Shown here: positions 44,243-53,944 of the stretch, one piece after another
Layout of the letters: every line of letters starts with the position of its first letter
Numbering within the stretch: the stretch's first letter is position 1
NCBI RefSeq assembly: GCF_048159605.1
Contig: NZ_JBLREB010000001.1
Span: forward strand, 186,001-250,000
Origin: Ectobacillus polymachus
GTDB taxonomy: Bacteria > Bacillota > Bacilli > Bacillales > Bacillaceae_G
DNA length: 64,000 nucleotides
Direction of reading: 5' to 3'
Notes under the pieces: model-generated
What the model was told of the DNA's origin: nothing
What the model saw: only the letters and a program-made list of their open reading frames with translations
Databases searched by the model: none
Made by a program: the position numbers and the translations under genes

Positions 44243-45568
44243 TTGATTCTTCATGATATAGAAACGTATTCCAGATATGAAATTGAAGAATTACAACTAG
44301 AGCATCTTAAAAAAACAGTACACCAAGTATACGCCCATAGTAAAGTTTATAGGAAGAAGTTTGATGAATTAAATATGAAACCGTCAGACATACAGTCTTT
44401 AGATGACGTTAGAAAATTACCGTTTACATGTAAGAAGGATTTACGAGATCATTACCCGTTTCAGATGTTTGCTACTGATTTGAAGGATGTAATTCGTATC
44501 CATGCATCTTCTGGTACGAGTGGAAAACCAACGGTAGTTGGGTATACAAAACAAGATATTATTAATTGGTCGGATATTGTAGCAAGGGCAATAGCTATTG
44601 CAGGTGGAAAGCCAGGAGACGTGTTCCAAAACGCTTATGGATACGGCCTATTCACTGGTGGATTAGGACTGCATTATGGCGCTGAGAGATTGGGAATGGC
44701 TACTGTACCGATATCTGGCGGAAATTCTACTCGGCAAATAACGATTATAGAAGACTTTAAGCCTACCGTTATAGCAGGTACTCCTTCGTATATTTTAAAG
44801 CTTATTGAAGATATGGAGGATATGGGGAAAGATCCAAGTGATACTTCTTTACAATTTGGTATTTTTGGTGCTGAACCTTGGTCAGAAGAAATGAGATGTA
44901 TCCTAGAAAAGAAGCTAAATATTAAGGCCTGTGATATATACGGACTTAGCGAAGTGATGGGACCTGGGATTGGAATGGAGTGTCATGAGGCTCAAGATGG
45001 ACTGCACATAGCAGAAGATCATTTTATTATCGAAGTAATTAATCCCGAAACACTTGAACCTGTTCCTGACGGTCAGGAGGGAGAATTAGTATTTACGAGC
45101 TTAACAAAGGAAGCGTTTCCAATTATTCGTTACCGTACTGGGGATATAGCTTCCATTACGAAAGAAAAGTGCAGCTGTGGTAGAACGACAACAAGAATGT
45201 CCCGCGTGAAAGGGCGTATCGATGATATGCTGATTGTCCGAGGAGTTAATGTGTTCCCGTCGGAAATCGAGCATTACCTTGTTCAGCTTGAAGAAATAGG
45301 ACCGCATTATCAAGTCCATCTAAATCAACATGGATCACTAGATTCCATTGAACTACATGTTGAAGTGAAAGAAGACATTTACAAGGAAATTAATTTTGAC
45401 TTAAATCATATATGGGTTCAATCGATTATAAAGAAAATACAACATTCTATGAAGAATAACTGCTTAGTCACTATGAATGTAAAAGTACTGGCACCAAGAA
45501 CCATCCCTCGATCAGAAGGCAAAGCCATCCACATTGTTGATAATCGTCTAAAAACATTGACACCTTAA
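44243..45568 (+). CDS. paaK: Phenylacetate-CoA ligase
   Basis: A 441-residue adenylate-forming enzyme that activates phenylacetate to phenylacetyl-CoA. ATP-binding P-loop-like SSGTSGKPTVVGYT near residue 92, YGYGLFTGGLGLHYG, the DIYGLSEVMGPG motif, and YRTGDIAS are typical of PaaK. TTG 44243 is chosen because a G-rich SD (GGGGGG, 44230-44235) lies 7 bases upstream; the frame extends to 44216 but without a site. Head of the paa cluster. Confidence 0.94.
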   Translation: MILHDIETYSRYEIEELQLEHLKKTVHQVYAHSKVYRKKFDELNMKPSDIQSLDDVRKLPFTCKKDLRDHYPFQMFATDLKDVIRIHASSGTSGKPTVVGYTKQDIINWSDIVARAIAIAGGKPGDVFQNAYGYGLFTGGLGLHYGAERLGMATVPISGGNSTRQITIIEDFKPTVIAGTPSYILKLIEDMEDMGKDPSDTSLQFGIFGAEPWSEEMRCILEKKLNIKACDIYGLSEVMGPGIGMECHEAQDGLHIAEDHFIIEVINPETLEPVPDGQEGELVFTSLTKEAFPIIRYRTGDIASITKEKCSCGRTTTRMSRVKGRIDDMLIVRGVNVFPSEIEHYLVQLEEIGPHYQVHLNQHGSLDSIELHVEVKEDIYKEINFDLNHIWVQSIIKKIQHSMKNNCLVTMNVKVLAPRTIPRSEGKAIHIVDNRLKTLTP

Positions 45569-45592
45569 ACCTAGATATTTTTTTGTTTAATA

Positions 45593-45603
45593 ATATAACG
45601 ATT
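45593..45603 (-). promoter_or_regulatory. Inverted copy of the paa motif upstream of paaA
   Basis: ATATAACGATT is the exact complement of the 44182-44192 motif, located 44 bases before paaA. It suggests a separate regulated promoter for paaA onward. Confidence 0.4.
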
Positions 45604-45646
45604 TTCTGTCAGCCGTTAAATAATAGTTATAAAGAGGTGATAAAGA

Positions 45647-46603
45647 ATGACGACTCAAGTAGAGACAAATGAGGAAAGCAAGAACTACGAGCAATTTTTA
45701 AGAAAGATTGATGCCGGGGAAAAAATCGAGGTAGATGATTGGATGCCTGAAGAGTATAGAACAACGCTAATCAAGCTTATTTCTATGCATGGCATCAGTG
45801 AAATTATGGGGGCATTACCGGAAAAGGAATGGGTTCCAAAAGCTCCGAGTCTTCGGCGTAAGCTTGGCATTATGGCTAAAGTACAGGATGAGATGGGGCA
45901 TGGTCAATTGCTGCTTCGTGTAGCGGAGGATTTACTAAAGCCCTACGGAAAAACAAGAGGAAATATAATGGAAGATTTGTTTAATGGAGATTTGAAGTTT
46001 CATAACGTCTTTCATATGCGAACACAAACCTGGGCAGATGCAGGACTTATTGGCTGGTTAGTAGATGGAGCTGCCATTATTACGCAAACGAATATGCTGC
46101 ATGCATCGTATGGCCCCTATTCAAGAGCTCTTCAGCGGATTTGTGCTGAGGAAGTGTTTCATGCACAGCACGGAGAATCCATTATCATGGCATTAGCGGA
46201 AGGAACGAACGAACAAAAGGCGATGGTTCAAGATGCTTTAAACCGTTGGTGGGAGGCGCTACTAATGTTTTTTGGCCCGCCAAGTAAGGATACAGTTGGA
46301 ACTTCAAAGCAAGATATTACAGTCAAATATAAAATTCGAACGAAAACGAATGAACAACTAAGACAGGATTTCTTAACCAAATATATTCCTCGTATTTTAT
46401 CTCTAGGATTAAAAATTCCAGATGACACCCTTTGCTTTGATGAGAGCAAACAAGTGTGGATTTATCAGCAGCCGGACTGGAATGAATTTAAAAAGATTCT
46501 AACGAACAACGGACCGTGCTCGAAGGAACGACTTCAACTTCGCTCCCTTTCCTACAAAACGAATACATGGGTGCGAGAAGCATTAAGTGTAAGAAGTAGT
46601 TAG
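45647..46603 (+). CDS. paaA: Phenylacetyl-CoA epoxidase catalytic subunit PaaA
   Basis: The 318-residue di-iron oxygenase subunit that epoxidises the aromatic ring of phenylacetyl-CoA. Iron-ligand motifs QDEMGHGQLLLR near residue 82 and CAEEVFHAQHGES near 168 are visible. Strong AAAGAGGTGAT site before ATG. Works with PaaB, PaaC and normally the reductase PaaE, which is not in this cluster. Confidence 0.95.
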   Translation: MTTQVETNEESKNYEQFLRKIDAGEKIEVDDWMPEEYRTTLIKLISMHGISEIMGALPEKEWVPKAPSLRRKLGIMAKVQDEMGHGQLLLRVAEDLLKPYGKTRGNIMEDLFNGDLKFHNVFHMRTQTWADAGLIGWLVDGAAIITQTNMLHASYGPYSRALQRICAEEVFHAQHGESIIMALAEGTNEQKAMVQDALNRWWEALLMFFGPPSKDTVGTSKQDITVKYKIRTKTNEQLRQDFLTKYIPRILSLGLKIPDDTLCFDESKQVWIYQQPDWNEFKKILTNNGPCSKERLQLRSLSYKTNTWVREALSVRSS

Positions 46604-46619
46604 AAGGGAGGTAGACGTG

Positions 46620-46973
46620 ATGGATAAGGTGGAACAAGAATTCTATCAAGAGTTTGAAGTATTTAGTAAGCGTACCCAGAATGCTTCCTTTACACATCAG
46701 TTTAGCTTACTAGCTCCAAATAAGGAGATGGCCCTCATCTTGGCGCAGGAGAATTTCATGCGGCGAGAGCCAGTTGCTGATATTTGGGTTGTGAAAAGTG
46801 AAGACATTCGGAAATTATTACCGGAAGAACGAAATATGGTAAAACGTTTAGACAACAAAGATTATCGGACTACGAAAGGTTATGGCTATTTGAAAAAGAA
46901 GTGGAGACATTACGAGCAGGTCATGCTAGATGAAAACGAAATACTTTCTTGGGCTAGGAGGGGAGAAGAATGA
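46620..46973 (+). CDS. paaB: Phenylacetyl-CoA epoxidase subunit PaaB
   Basis: A 117-residue small structural subunit bridging PaaAC dimers: EFEVFSKRTQNASFTHQFSL, ALILAQENFMRREPVADIWV and the Y-rich end of the family are visible. ATG 46620 follows GGGAGGTAG; the GTG at 46617 is one codon upstream. Overlaps paaC by 4 bases. Confidence 0.94.
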   Translation: MDKVEQEFYQEFEVFSKRTQNASFTHQFSLLAPNKEMALILAQENFMRREPVADIWVVKSEDIRKLLPEERNMVKRLDNKDYRTTKGYGYLKKKWRHYEQVMLDENEILSWARRGEE

Positions 46974-47782
46974 TAAATACTACGCAAATTCAAGATCCAG
47001 TCTACAAAGCAGCGCTCGTTGACCTATTGTTTCAGCTCGCAGATGATGATTTTATCTTTGCATATCGAGGCTCAGAATGGCTTGGACTTGCACCCCATAT
47101 TGAAGAGGATGTAGCGTTTTCTTCCATTAATCAAGACACGATGGGGCATGCATCTCTGTATTATCGTCTATTAGAAGAGTTAGGTGTCGGTGAAATGGAT
47201 GCATTAGCTCATGGGCGCGCGGCAAGTGAAAGAAAAAATAGTATTCTAGTTGAACTAGCAAATGGCTCAGGCCATTATATGAAAGATCCCGACTACGATT
47301 GGGCTTTTACTGTAGTAAGAAATTACTTCTATACAACTGCGAAAAAGATAAAAATAAACTCTTTACAAACGAGTTCCTATCCTCCTCTATCCGAAGCAGC
47401 TATAAAAATCAACACGGAACTTTATTATCATCTGATCCATTGGAAAACATGGTTTACACAACTATTAAACTCAACTGAGGAAGCAAGAATAAGGATGCTA
47501 CAAGCAATCGAAAAGGTATGGGCAAATTTCGGAGATATGTTCTTGTTAGGACCAAATCAAGAGGATATCGAAGCGTTCGGTTTCATTGAAAGCGAGACTA
47601 TATTAAAGGAACGCTTTATAGCAGAGGTAAAACCGATCTTCGATTTCGTGCAAATCGTATTTCCAACGAATTTTGCAGAGTTGAACAGGAATGGACGTAA
47701 CGGAGTTCATACACAAGATTTAGAGGATGCTATACGTATTTTAGCAGAAGTATATAACGCTAATCCTGAAGCATGCTGGTAA
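46970..47782 (+). CDS. paaC: Phenylacetyl-CoA epoxidase structural subunit PaaC
   Basis: A 270-residue ferritin-like subunit that pairs with PaaA. FAYRGSEWLGLAPHIEEDVA and INQDTMGHASLYYRLLEEL are characteristic. ATG overlaps paaB (ATGA), so expression is coupled. Confidence 0.94.
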   Translation: MINTTQIQDPVYKAALVDLLFQLADDDFIFAYRGSEWLGLAPHIEEDVAFSSINQDTMGHASLYYRLLEELGVGEMDALAHGRAASERKNSILVELANGSGHYMKDPDYDWAFTVVRNYFYTTAKKIKINSLQTSSYPPLSEAAIKINTELYYHLIHWKTWFTQLLNSTEEARIRMLQAIEKVWANFGDMFLLGPNQEDIEAFGFIESETILKERFIAEVKPIFDFVQIVFPTNFAELNRNGRNGVHTQDLEDAIRILAEVYNANPEACW

Positions 47783-47806
47783 CAGTTATATAGGGAGGTG
47801 ACTTAC

Positions 47807-48313
47807 ATGATGTCTCAAGCCCTTATGAAAGTTTGGGAAATTTTAAATACTGTGAAAGATCCTGAGATTGATACAGTTAGCATTGTAGATTTAGGTATGG
47901 TGGAGGATGTAAAGATCCATGACACAGGTATAGTAATTACACTTCTTCCTACCTTTTCTGGTTGTCCTGCTCTTGACATTATTAAAAACAATGTAATGCA
48001 AAGCTTACAACGTACACTTGATTATCCTGAGATTCAAGTAGAATTCTCTTTTTCGCCAGCATGGACATCGGACCGTGTTACGGAGAAAGGGAGAGCAGGT
48101 CTTAAAGTATTTGGAATTGCTCCGCCGCCCGAAAAATTAGAAGAAAATGGTGGGTGGGTTGTGGAATGTCCGTACTGCGGCTCCAAACATGTAAGGATGG
48201 AGAATATGTTCGGTCCAACTTCTTGCAGAAGCATTTTATATTGCAAGAATTGCAAAAATCCTTTTGAGGCTATGAAGCCGATTATAAATCTAAACAATGA
48301 GGTGAAACAATGA
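47807..48313 (+). CDS. paaD: Phenylacetate epoxidase assembly protein PaaD
   Basis: A 168-residue MIP18/DUF59-family protein (VKDPEIDTVSIVDLGMVEDV, SGCPALDIIKNNV) with a C-terminal zinc-ribbon CPYCGSKHVRMEN ... CRSILYCKNCKNPF. PaaD is thought to mature the iron or Fe-S centre of the epoxidase. ATG 47807 is 7 bases from GGGAGGTG. Overlaps the next gene by 4 bases. Confidence 0.93.
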   Translation: MMSQALMKVWEILNTVKDPEIDTVSIVDLGMVEDVKIHDTGIVITLLPTFSGCPALDIIKNNVMQSLQRTLDYPEIQVEFSFSPAWTSDRVTEKGRAGLKVFGIAPPPEKLEENGGWVVECPYCGSKHVRMENMFGPTSCRSILYCKNCKNPFEAMKPIINLNNEVKQ

Positions 48314-48615
48314 TTAAGTTAATCGCATTATATGAACATCCTGAAAATAAAGAAGCGTTCGATGATCATTATTTCAATGTACATGGACCGATTACGTCTA
48401 AAATTCCCGGTCTTCGTAAGATGGAAGTAACAAGAATAGTAGGTTCTCCGATGGGAGGAGAGGGGAAATATTACTTACAGTGTGAAATGTATTATGACAA
48501 TCATGAGGCCTTGCAAGCAGGTATGCGATCTGCAGAAGGAAAAGCTTCTGGAAAAGACTTAATGGGGTTTGCCGGTAAGCTCGTCACGTTAATGATTGGT
48601 GAAGAAGTACAATGA
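48310..48615 (+). CDS. EthD-family protein of the paa operon
   Basis: A 101-residue dimeric alpha-beta barrel protein of the EthD type (KLIALYEHPENKEAFDDHYF, HGPITSKIPGLRKMEV). It is translationally coupled to paaD (ATGA) and to the next hydratase (ATGA). EthD-like proteins have unclear catalytic roles in ring degradation. Confidence 0.85.
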   Translation: MIKLIALYEHPENKEAFDDHYFNVHGPITSKIPGLRKMEVTRIVGSPMGGEGKYYLQCEMYYDNHEALQAGMRSAEGKASGKDLMGFAGKLVTLMIGEEVQ

Positions 48616-49388
48616 GCCTTTACGAATTTATCATCGTTTCCGAGTTAGATAGGATTGGGATGATTGTATTGAATCGTCCCAATCAATATAACGCTTTAAA
48701 TCGGACAATGGTTCGAGAGATTGTGGAAGCAATGGAAATGTTCGATCGAAAGGATTCGATTCAAGCCATTTTGATTACAGGGAAAGGAAAATCTTTCTCT
48801 GCAGGTGCTGATATTGAGGAAATGATGAACGATGATTCAACTACATTGGAATTATTAAATCAATTTGCAGAATGGGATCGATTGGCGTTAATAAAGAAAC
48901 CTATTATTGGCGCCGTAAAAGGATTTGTGCTTGGCGGAGGGTTTGAATTGGCTCTATGCTGTGATGTACTGTTTGCAGCATCCAATACAGAGTTTTCCTT
49001 TCCAGAAGTAACACTTGGCGTTATGCCAGGAGCAGGCGGCACACAACGATTGACCAAGCTCGTTGGCCGTGCGAAAGCTTTAGAATGGCTGTGGGCAGGA
49101 GAACGTATCCATGTAGAAGATGCGTTACATTATGGAATTGTAAATAGAATCGTAGCACCCGAATTATTAGATGAAGAGGCAATAAAGTTTGCCCAAAAAA
49201 TTGCTAAGCAGCCCGCTATGTCAGTAAGACTAATCAAAGATTCGGTGAACAAGGCTGTCGACTATTCATTATATGAAGGAATGCAATATGAACGTAAAAA
49301 CTTCTATTTATTGTTTTCTACGCAGGATCAAAAGGAAGGTATGCAGGCTTTCAAGGAGAAACGAAAGCCGCAATTCGAAGGGAGATAG
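48612..49388 (+). CDS. paaF: Enoyl-CoA hydratase (PaaF-like)
   Basis: A 258-residue crotonase. The oxyanion-hole region GGGFELALCCD and both catalytic glutamates (FPEVTLGVMPGAGGTQRL and the Glu in KALEWLWAGE) are present, as in 2,3-dehydroadipyl-CoA hydratase. It could also supply ring-opening hydratase function. Overlaps the EthD gene by 4 bases. Confidence 0.85.
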   Translation: MSLYEFIIVSELDRIGMIVLNRPNQYNALNRTMVREIVEAMEMFDRKDSIQAILITGKGKSFSAGADIEEMMNDDSTTLELLNQFAEWDRLALIKKPIIGAVKGFVLGGGFELALCCDVLFAASNTEFSFPEVTLGVMPGAGGTQRLTKLVGRAKALEWLWAGERIHVEDALHYGIVNRIVAPELLDEEAIKFAQKIAKQPAMSVRLIKDSVNKAVDYSLYEGMQYERKNFYLLFSTQDQKEGMQAFKEKRKPQFEGR

Positions 49389-49395
49389 ATGATAA

Positions 49396-50169
49396 ATGTT
49401 TGAAACTATTCAGTATGATGTGAAAGATAACGTTGCTTGGATTGTATTAAATCGTCCTGAAAAATTGAATGCATTTATAGCGAAGATGAATATGGAATTG
49501 AAAGAAGCTGTTAAAACAGCTTCTCATGATGACAATATTCGCTGCATTGTCATAACGGGTGCAGGTCGTTCCTTCTGCTCGGGGCAAGATCTATCTGAAG
49601 TAAAAGAGGATACGGATCTTGGTGACGTCATTCGAAGTAGTTATACGCCTATGATAAACCAAATCGTACAATGTGAAAAACCAATTGTAGCTGCGATTAA
49701 TGGTGCAGTAGCAGGTGCAGGACTTAGTCTAGCATTAGCATGCGATTTTCGCCTAGCATCGGAAAATACGAAATTCGTAAATGCCTTTGTTCAGATCGGA
49801 TTGATACCGGATGCTGGCAATCTTTACTTTTTACCTAAAATAATTGGATACGCCAAGGCACTGGAATTCTCTATATTAGGCGGAAAACTATCCGCAAAGG
49901 AAGCTTCAGAATTAGGAATCGTGACAGAGATAGTACCGTCAGAGGATTGGGAGAAAGAAGTGGAACAATTTGCTCTTCGTTTAGCCAATATGCCAACGAC
50001 AGCAATTGGCCTTATTAAGCGACAATTGAAGCTTGGATATCAGTTACCTTTTCATGACTTTATGGAACAGGAAGCAGAGGGTCAAAGTATTGCTAGTTTA
50101 TCTAATGATTTTAAAGAAGGTGTATCGGCCTTTTTAGAAAAAAGAAAACCGGTATTTTCCGGGAAATAG
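49396..50169 (+). CDS. paaG: 1,2-epoxyphenylacetyl-CoA isomerase (PaaG-like)
   Basis: A 257-residue crotonase in which the usual glutamate motif is IPDAGNLYFLPKIIG, with Asp at the PaaG catalytic position, and SGQDLSEV near residue 65. PaaG converts ring-1,2-epoxyphenylacetyl-CoA to oxepin-CoA. Follows paaF by 7 bases. Confidence 0.87.
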   Translation: MFETIQYDVKDNVAWIVLNRPEKLNAFIAKMNMELKEAVKTASHDDNIRCIVITGAGRSFCSGQDLSEVKEDTDLGDVIRSSYTPMINQIVQCEKPIVAAINGAVAGAGLSLALACDFRLASENTKFVNAFVQIGLIPDAGNLYFLPKIIGYAKALEFSILGGKLSAKEASELGIVTEIVPSEDWEKEVEQFALRLANMPTTAIGLIKRQLKLGYQLPFHDFMEQEAEGQSIASLSNDFKEGVSAFLEKRKPVFSGK

Positions 50170-50182
50170 GAGGAGATTAACA

Positions 50183-51700
50183 ATGGCAACAATTCAGGAG
50201 AGAAGTTTCGAAACATTACCTTTAAAAAGAGAATTCTATCATTTGCTTATTAATGGTGAAAGAGTGGAAAGCAGTTCAGGAGAAACATTTAAAACCTTTA
50301 ACCCTGCTACAGGAGAAGTGATTGCTGAGGTAGCAAAAGCAACGCAAACGGACGTAGAACAGGCAATCGTTGCTGCACGAAATGCTTTTGATCACGGAAA
50401 ATGGAAGAAATACCCAATTAATCGTCGTTCTCAAATTATGAATAAGATTGCTTCCATTATGCGCGCTAGATTCAATGAACTAGTAGAGTTAGAAATTTTA
50501 AATAGTGGAAAATCTTTAAGTGCTGCCCAAGGGCAAGTGATGCAAGCAATTGAGGATTTTGAATTTTATGCTAGCGCGATAGTAGGGCATAGAGGAACCG
50601 TCAATAATGTACCAGGGCAATTCCATAATTACACGGAAAAAGAACCGGTAGGCGTATGCGGACAAATTATCCCTTGGAATTATCCACTGATGATGGCTGC
50701 GTGGAAAATTGCACCTGCCATTGCGGTTGGCTGTTCGGTTATTGTAAAACCGGCAACGTTAACACCGATTACAGCAATTATTTTAGGAGAGATTTGTTTG
50801 GAAGCGGGCGTACCTGCTGGTGTTGTAAATATTGTGCCGGGATCTGGTTCAGAGGTTGGAAATTATCTAGTAGAACATGAAAAAGTTGATAAGATCGCAT
50901 TTACAGGATCCACTTCAATCGGTAAGACGATAATGGCTCGTGCAGCACAAACGTTAAAACGAGTGACATTAGAATTAGGAGGAAAATCTCCGAATCTTGT
51001 CTTTGAGGATGCTGATATAGATGCAGCAGTAGATGGATCATTGTTTGGAATTTTCTACAATACAGGACAATCCTGCGAAGCGCGTTCCAGATTATATGTT
51101 CATGAGAATATTTATGATGAATTTGTAAGTAAATTCGTTGAAAAAACGAAAAAATTGAAACTCGGCAATCCATTTGATAAGGAAACGCATGTAGGTGCCA
51201 TTATTGACCAGCATCAGGTGGATGTGATTGATAGCTTTGTCCAATCCGCACGTAAGGATGGAGCAGATATTCTTGTAGGAGGAAAGGTAGCGCATGTAGA
51301 GGGATTTGAGAATGGATTCTGGTATGAGCCTACCGTTATCGTAAACGTTACTCATGATATGCAGGTTGTACAGGAAGAAATATTTGGCCCAGTTGTCGTC
51401 ATTATGAAGTTTAAGGATGAGAAAGAAGCTGTTCGCTACGCCAACGACAGTATATATGGATTAGGATCTGCTGTTTGGACGAAAGATGGTGCTAAGGCTA
51501 CTCGTATTGCAAATCAAATACAAGCAGGGATTGTTATGCTAAATTGTCCGTTCTCTGCCTTTCCAGGAACACCATTTGGCGGATACAAACAATCAGGATT
51601 TGGCCGAGAGCTATGTATTGAAACGCTAGATTTATATACAGAAACGAAAAGTATTCTTTCCTATTACGGAAGCCGTCCTTTAAATCCTATGGGTTTGTAA
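50183..51700 (+). CDS. Aldehyde dehydrogenase of the paa cluster (PacL/PaaZ-ALDH type)
   Basis: A 505-residue ALDH: IIPWNYPLMMAAWKIAPA, KPATLTPIT, FTGSTSIGK, catalytic Glu LELGGKSPN, catalytic Cys in TGQSCEARSR and EEIFGPVV. It lacks the MaoC-type hydratase domain fused in E. coli PaaZ, so it would oxidise the ring-opened semialdehyde after another enzyme opens oxepin-CoA. A generic ALDH role cannot be excluded. Confidence 0.85.
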   Translation: MATIQERSFETLPLKREFYHLLINGERVESSSGETFKTFNPATGEVIAEVAKATQTDVEQAIVAARNAFDHGKWKKYPINRRSQIMNKIASIMRARFNELVELEILNSGKSLSAAQGQVMQAIEDFEFYASAIVGHRGTVNNVPGQFHNYTEKEPVGVCGQIIPWNYPLMMAAWKIAPAIAVGCSVIVKPATLTPITAIILGEICLEAGVPAGVVNIVPGSGSEVGNYLVEHEKVDKIAFTGSTSIGKTIMARAAQTLKRVTLELGGKSPNLVFEDADIDAAVDGSLFGIFYNTGQSCEARSRLYVHENIYDEFVSKFVEKTKKLKLGNPFDKETHVGAIIDQHQVDVIDSFVQSARKDGADILVGGKVAHVEGFENGFWYEPTVIVNVTHDMQVVQEEIFGPVVVIMKFKDEKEAVRYANDSIYGLGSAVWTKDGAKATRIANQIQAGIVMLNCPFSAFPGTPFGGYKQSGFGRELCIETLDLYTETKSILSYYGSRPLNPMGL

Positions 51701-51728
51701 TATAAATCGCGCTATGTAAGGGCAGAAC

Positions 51729-51770
51729 ACCCCCATACTTTTAGTTTTTTATTACTACTAGTGGGGGTTT
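51729..51770 (+). terminator. Hairpin between the ALDH and paaH genes
   Basis: ACCCCCA-TA-CT pairs with AG-TGGGGGT followed by TT; the downstream paaH is 39 bases away, so this may be a partial terminator or stability element. Confidence 0.6.
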
Positions 51771-51808
51771 ACTGCTCAAATTATTCCAATTTGAAAGGAG
51801 TTTTGTAG

Positions 51809-52684
51809 ATGATCCAACGCTTGATTGTGATTGGCGCAGGTGTCATGGGACGAGGTATTGCATACACGGCAGCGTGCAGCGGGTATGACGTATCTTTAGT
51901 CGATGTAAATGTAAACTCCTTAGAGCATGCAGAGAACGAAATTGAAAAGATTTTTCAAAAAGGAATCGAATATGGAAAACTTTCTACCTTGCAAGTTCAA
52001 GCAGCAAAACAAAGATTGAAGTATACCAATATTTTAAAAGAGGCTTGTAAGGATGCTGATCTTGTCATTGAAGCCGTTCCAGAAATCGCAGAAATAAAAA
52101 GGAAGGTTTTTGAGGAGTTAGAAGAATATACACCAGCACACTGCTATTTTGCAACGAACACTTCTACGATGAGCCCCACTGAAATTGGCGCATACACGAA
52201 GCGCCCAGAAAAGACAATTGCCATGCACTTCTTTAATCCGGTTCATAAAATGCCTCTTGTAGAAATAATACGAGGGTTGGAAACGGATGATCGAACGGTA
52301 TCGGTTGTAAAAGAGGTAGCTGAGCAGTTAGGGAAAGAAACGGTCGTGATCAATGAATTTCCTGGTTTTGTAACAAGCAGAATTAGTGCCCTCGTTGGCA
52401 ATGAAGCGTTTTGCATGCTGCAAGAAGGACTCGGGACGCCGGAAGAAATTGATAAAGCGATAAAGCTTGGCTTGAATTTCCCGATGGGTCCATTTGAATT
52501 AGTTGACTTAGTAGGTCTTGATGTTCGCTTAAATAATTTAAAATATTTGCATGAAAAGCTAGGAGAGAAGTATCGTCCTGCCCCGCTATTAGAGAAGTAT
52601 GTAAGTGCTGGAAGATTAGGGCGTAAGACAGGAAAAGGGATTTACGATTACACAAATAAAGCAAATGAGGTTATACAAAAATGA
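51809..52684 (+). CDS. paaH: 3-hydroxyadipyl-CoA dehydrogenase (PaaH-like)
   Basis: A 291-residue NAD-dependent 3-hydroxyacyl-CoA dehydrogenase. Rossmann motif GAGVMGRGIA (residues 8-17), NTSTMSPTEIG, and the dimerisation domain NPVHKMPLVEIIRG. In the pathway it oxidises 3-hydroxyadipyl-CoA. Overlaps the thiolase by 4 bases (ATGA). Confidence 0.88.
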   Translation: MIQRLIVIGAGVMGRGIAYTAACSGYDVSLVDVNVNSLEHAENEIEKIFQKGIEYGKLSTLQVQAAKQRLKYTNILKEACKDADLVIEAVPEIAEIKRKVFEELEEYTPAHCYFATNTSTMSPTEIGAYTKRPEKTIAMHFFNPVHKMPLVEIIRGLETDDRTVSVVKEVAEQLGKETVVINEFPGFVTSRISALVGNEAFCMLQEGLGTPEEIDKAIKLGLNFPMGPFELVDLVGLDVRLNNLKYLHEKLGEKYRPAPLLEKYVSAGRLGRKTGKGIYDYTNKANEVIQK

Positions 52685-53886
52685 GAGAGGTAGTCATTGT
52701 AGATGCTGTCCGCACACCGATTGGGCGTTATAAAGGAGCGTTAAAAGACGTACGACCGGATGATTTAGGCGCAATGGTTATTAAAGCTATTTTAGATCGT
52801 AATCCGAATGTTTTACATGAAGAGATTGAAGAAGTGATTCTTGGAAATGCAAATCAAGCTGGAGAAGACAATCGAAATGTAGCAAGAATGTCAGCATTAC
52901 TAGCTGGACTTCCTATATCAGTAGCTGGAACATCCATTAACCGACTATGTGGGTCAGGGCTAGATGCAGTTATGTATGCTGCTCGCGCGATCGCAGTAGG
53001 AGAGGGAGACATATATATAGCTGGTGGTACAGAAAGTATGACACGTGCTCCATTTGTAATGGCGAAACCAAGTGCAGAATTTCCTCGTGGAAATATGGAA
53101 CTGCATGATACAACCATTGGCTGGCGCTTTATTAATGATAAATTACAGAAGATGTATGGAACAGATTCGATGCCTGAAACAGCAGAAAATGTTGCAAAAC
53201 GGTTTGCAGTTTCTCGAATCGATCAAGATCGATTTGCTTATGAAAGTCAGCAAAAAGCGAAAATAGCGATAGAAACGAATCGATTTAAAGACGAAATAGT
53301 ACCAGTTATGTATAAGGACCGGAAAGGGAAGGAATATATCATTGATAAAGATGAACATCCTCGGCCTGATACGAGTCTAGAAAAGCTGGCAAAACTAAAG
53401 CCGATTTTTCCAGATGGTACGGTAACAGCTGGAAATGCTTCAGGTGTAAATGATGGAGCCTCCGTGCTATTGCTTATGAGTGCTGATAAAGCGAAAGAGC
53501 TTGGACTAAAACCTCTTGTGAAATATGTCGTAGGTGCGACTGCTGGACTGGAGCCTGACATTATGGGATTAGGTCCAATCTTTTCAACTAGAAAAGCTTT
53601 GCAGCGTGCACAACTCGGTATACAAGATATTGGATTAGTAGAGCTGAACGAAGCATTTGCCTCTCAATCTATCGAATGTATCCGCCAGTTAGAGCTAGAT
53701 GAGAACATAGTAAATGTAAATGGGGGCGCAATTGCTTTCGGTCATCCACTTGGTGCGAGTGGAGCAAGGATTTTAACGACACTTATTTATGAAATGAAAA
53801 AACGTCAAGTCGGGTATGGACTTGCTACCATGTGTGTTGGAGTTGGGCAAGGTATATCCGTAATTATTGAAAATATTGAAGGATGA
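52681..53886 (+). CDS. paaJ: 3-oxoadipyl-CoA thiolase (PaaJ-like)
   Basis: A 401-residue thiolase: active-site Cys in INRLCGSGLDAV, GNASGVNDGAS, His in GGAIAFGHPLGASGARI and the second Cys in MCVGVGQG. It performs the final cleavage to acetyl-CoA and succinyl-CoA. Coupled to paaH. Confidence 0.9.
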   Translation: MREVVIVDAVRTPIGRYKGALKDVRPDDLGAMVIKAILDRNPNVLHEEIEEVILGNANQAGEDNRNVARMSALLAGLPISVAGTSINRLCGSGLDAVMYAARAIAVGEGDIYIAGGTESMTRAPFVMAKPSAEFPRGNMELHDTTIGWRFINDKLQKMYGTDSMPETAENVAKRFAVSRIDQDRFAYESQQKAKIAIETNRFKDEIVPVMYKDRKGKEYIIDKDEHPRPDTSLEKLAKLKPIFPDGTVTAGNASGVNDGASVLLLMSADKAKELGLKPLVKYVVGATAGLEPDIMGLGPIFSTRKALQRAQLGIQDIGLVELNEAFASQSIECIRQLELDENIVNVNGGAIAFGHPLGASGARILTTLIYEMKKRQVGYGLATMCVGVGQGISVIIENIEG

Positions 53887-53891
53887 TAGCA

Positions 53892-53919
53892 CCCCATATT
53901 TGGCTAACCAAATATGGGG
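53892..53919 (+). repeat. Perfect 12-bp hairpin between paaJ and the next hydratase
   Basis: CCCCATATTTGG-CTAA-CCAAATATGGGG, without a T run. Probably an mRNA stability or processing element, or a weak terminator. Confidence 0.8.
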
Positions 53920-53944
53920 CATATAAAAAGGGGGAAACTTAGAA

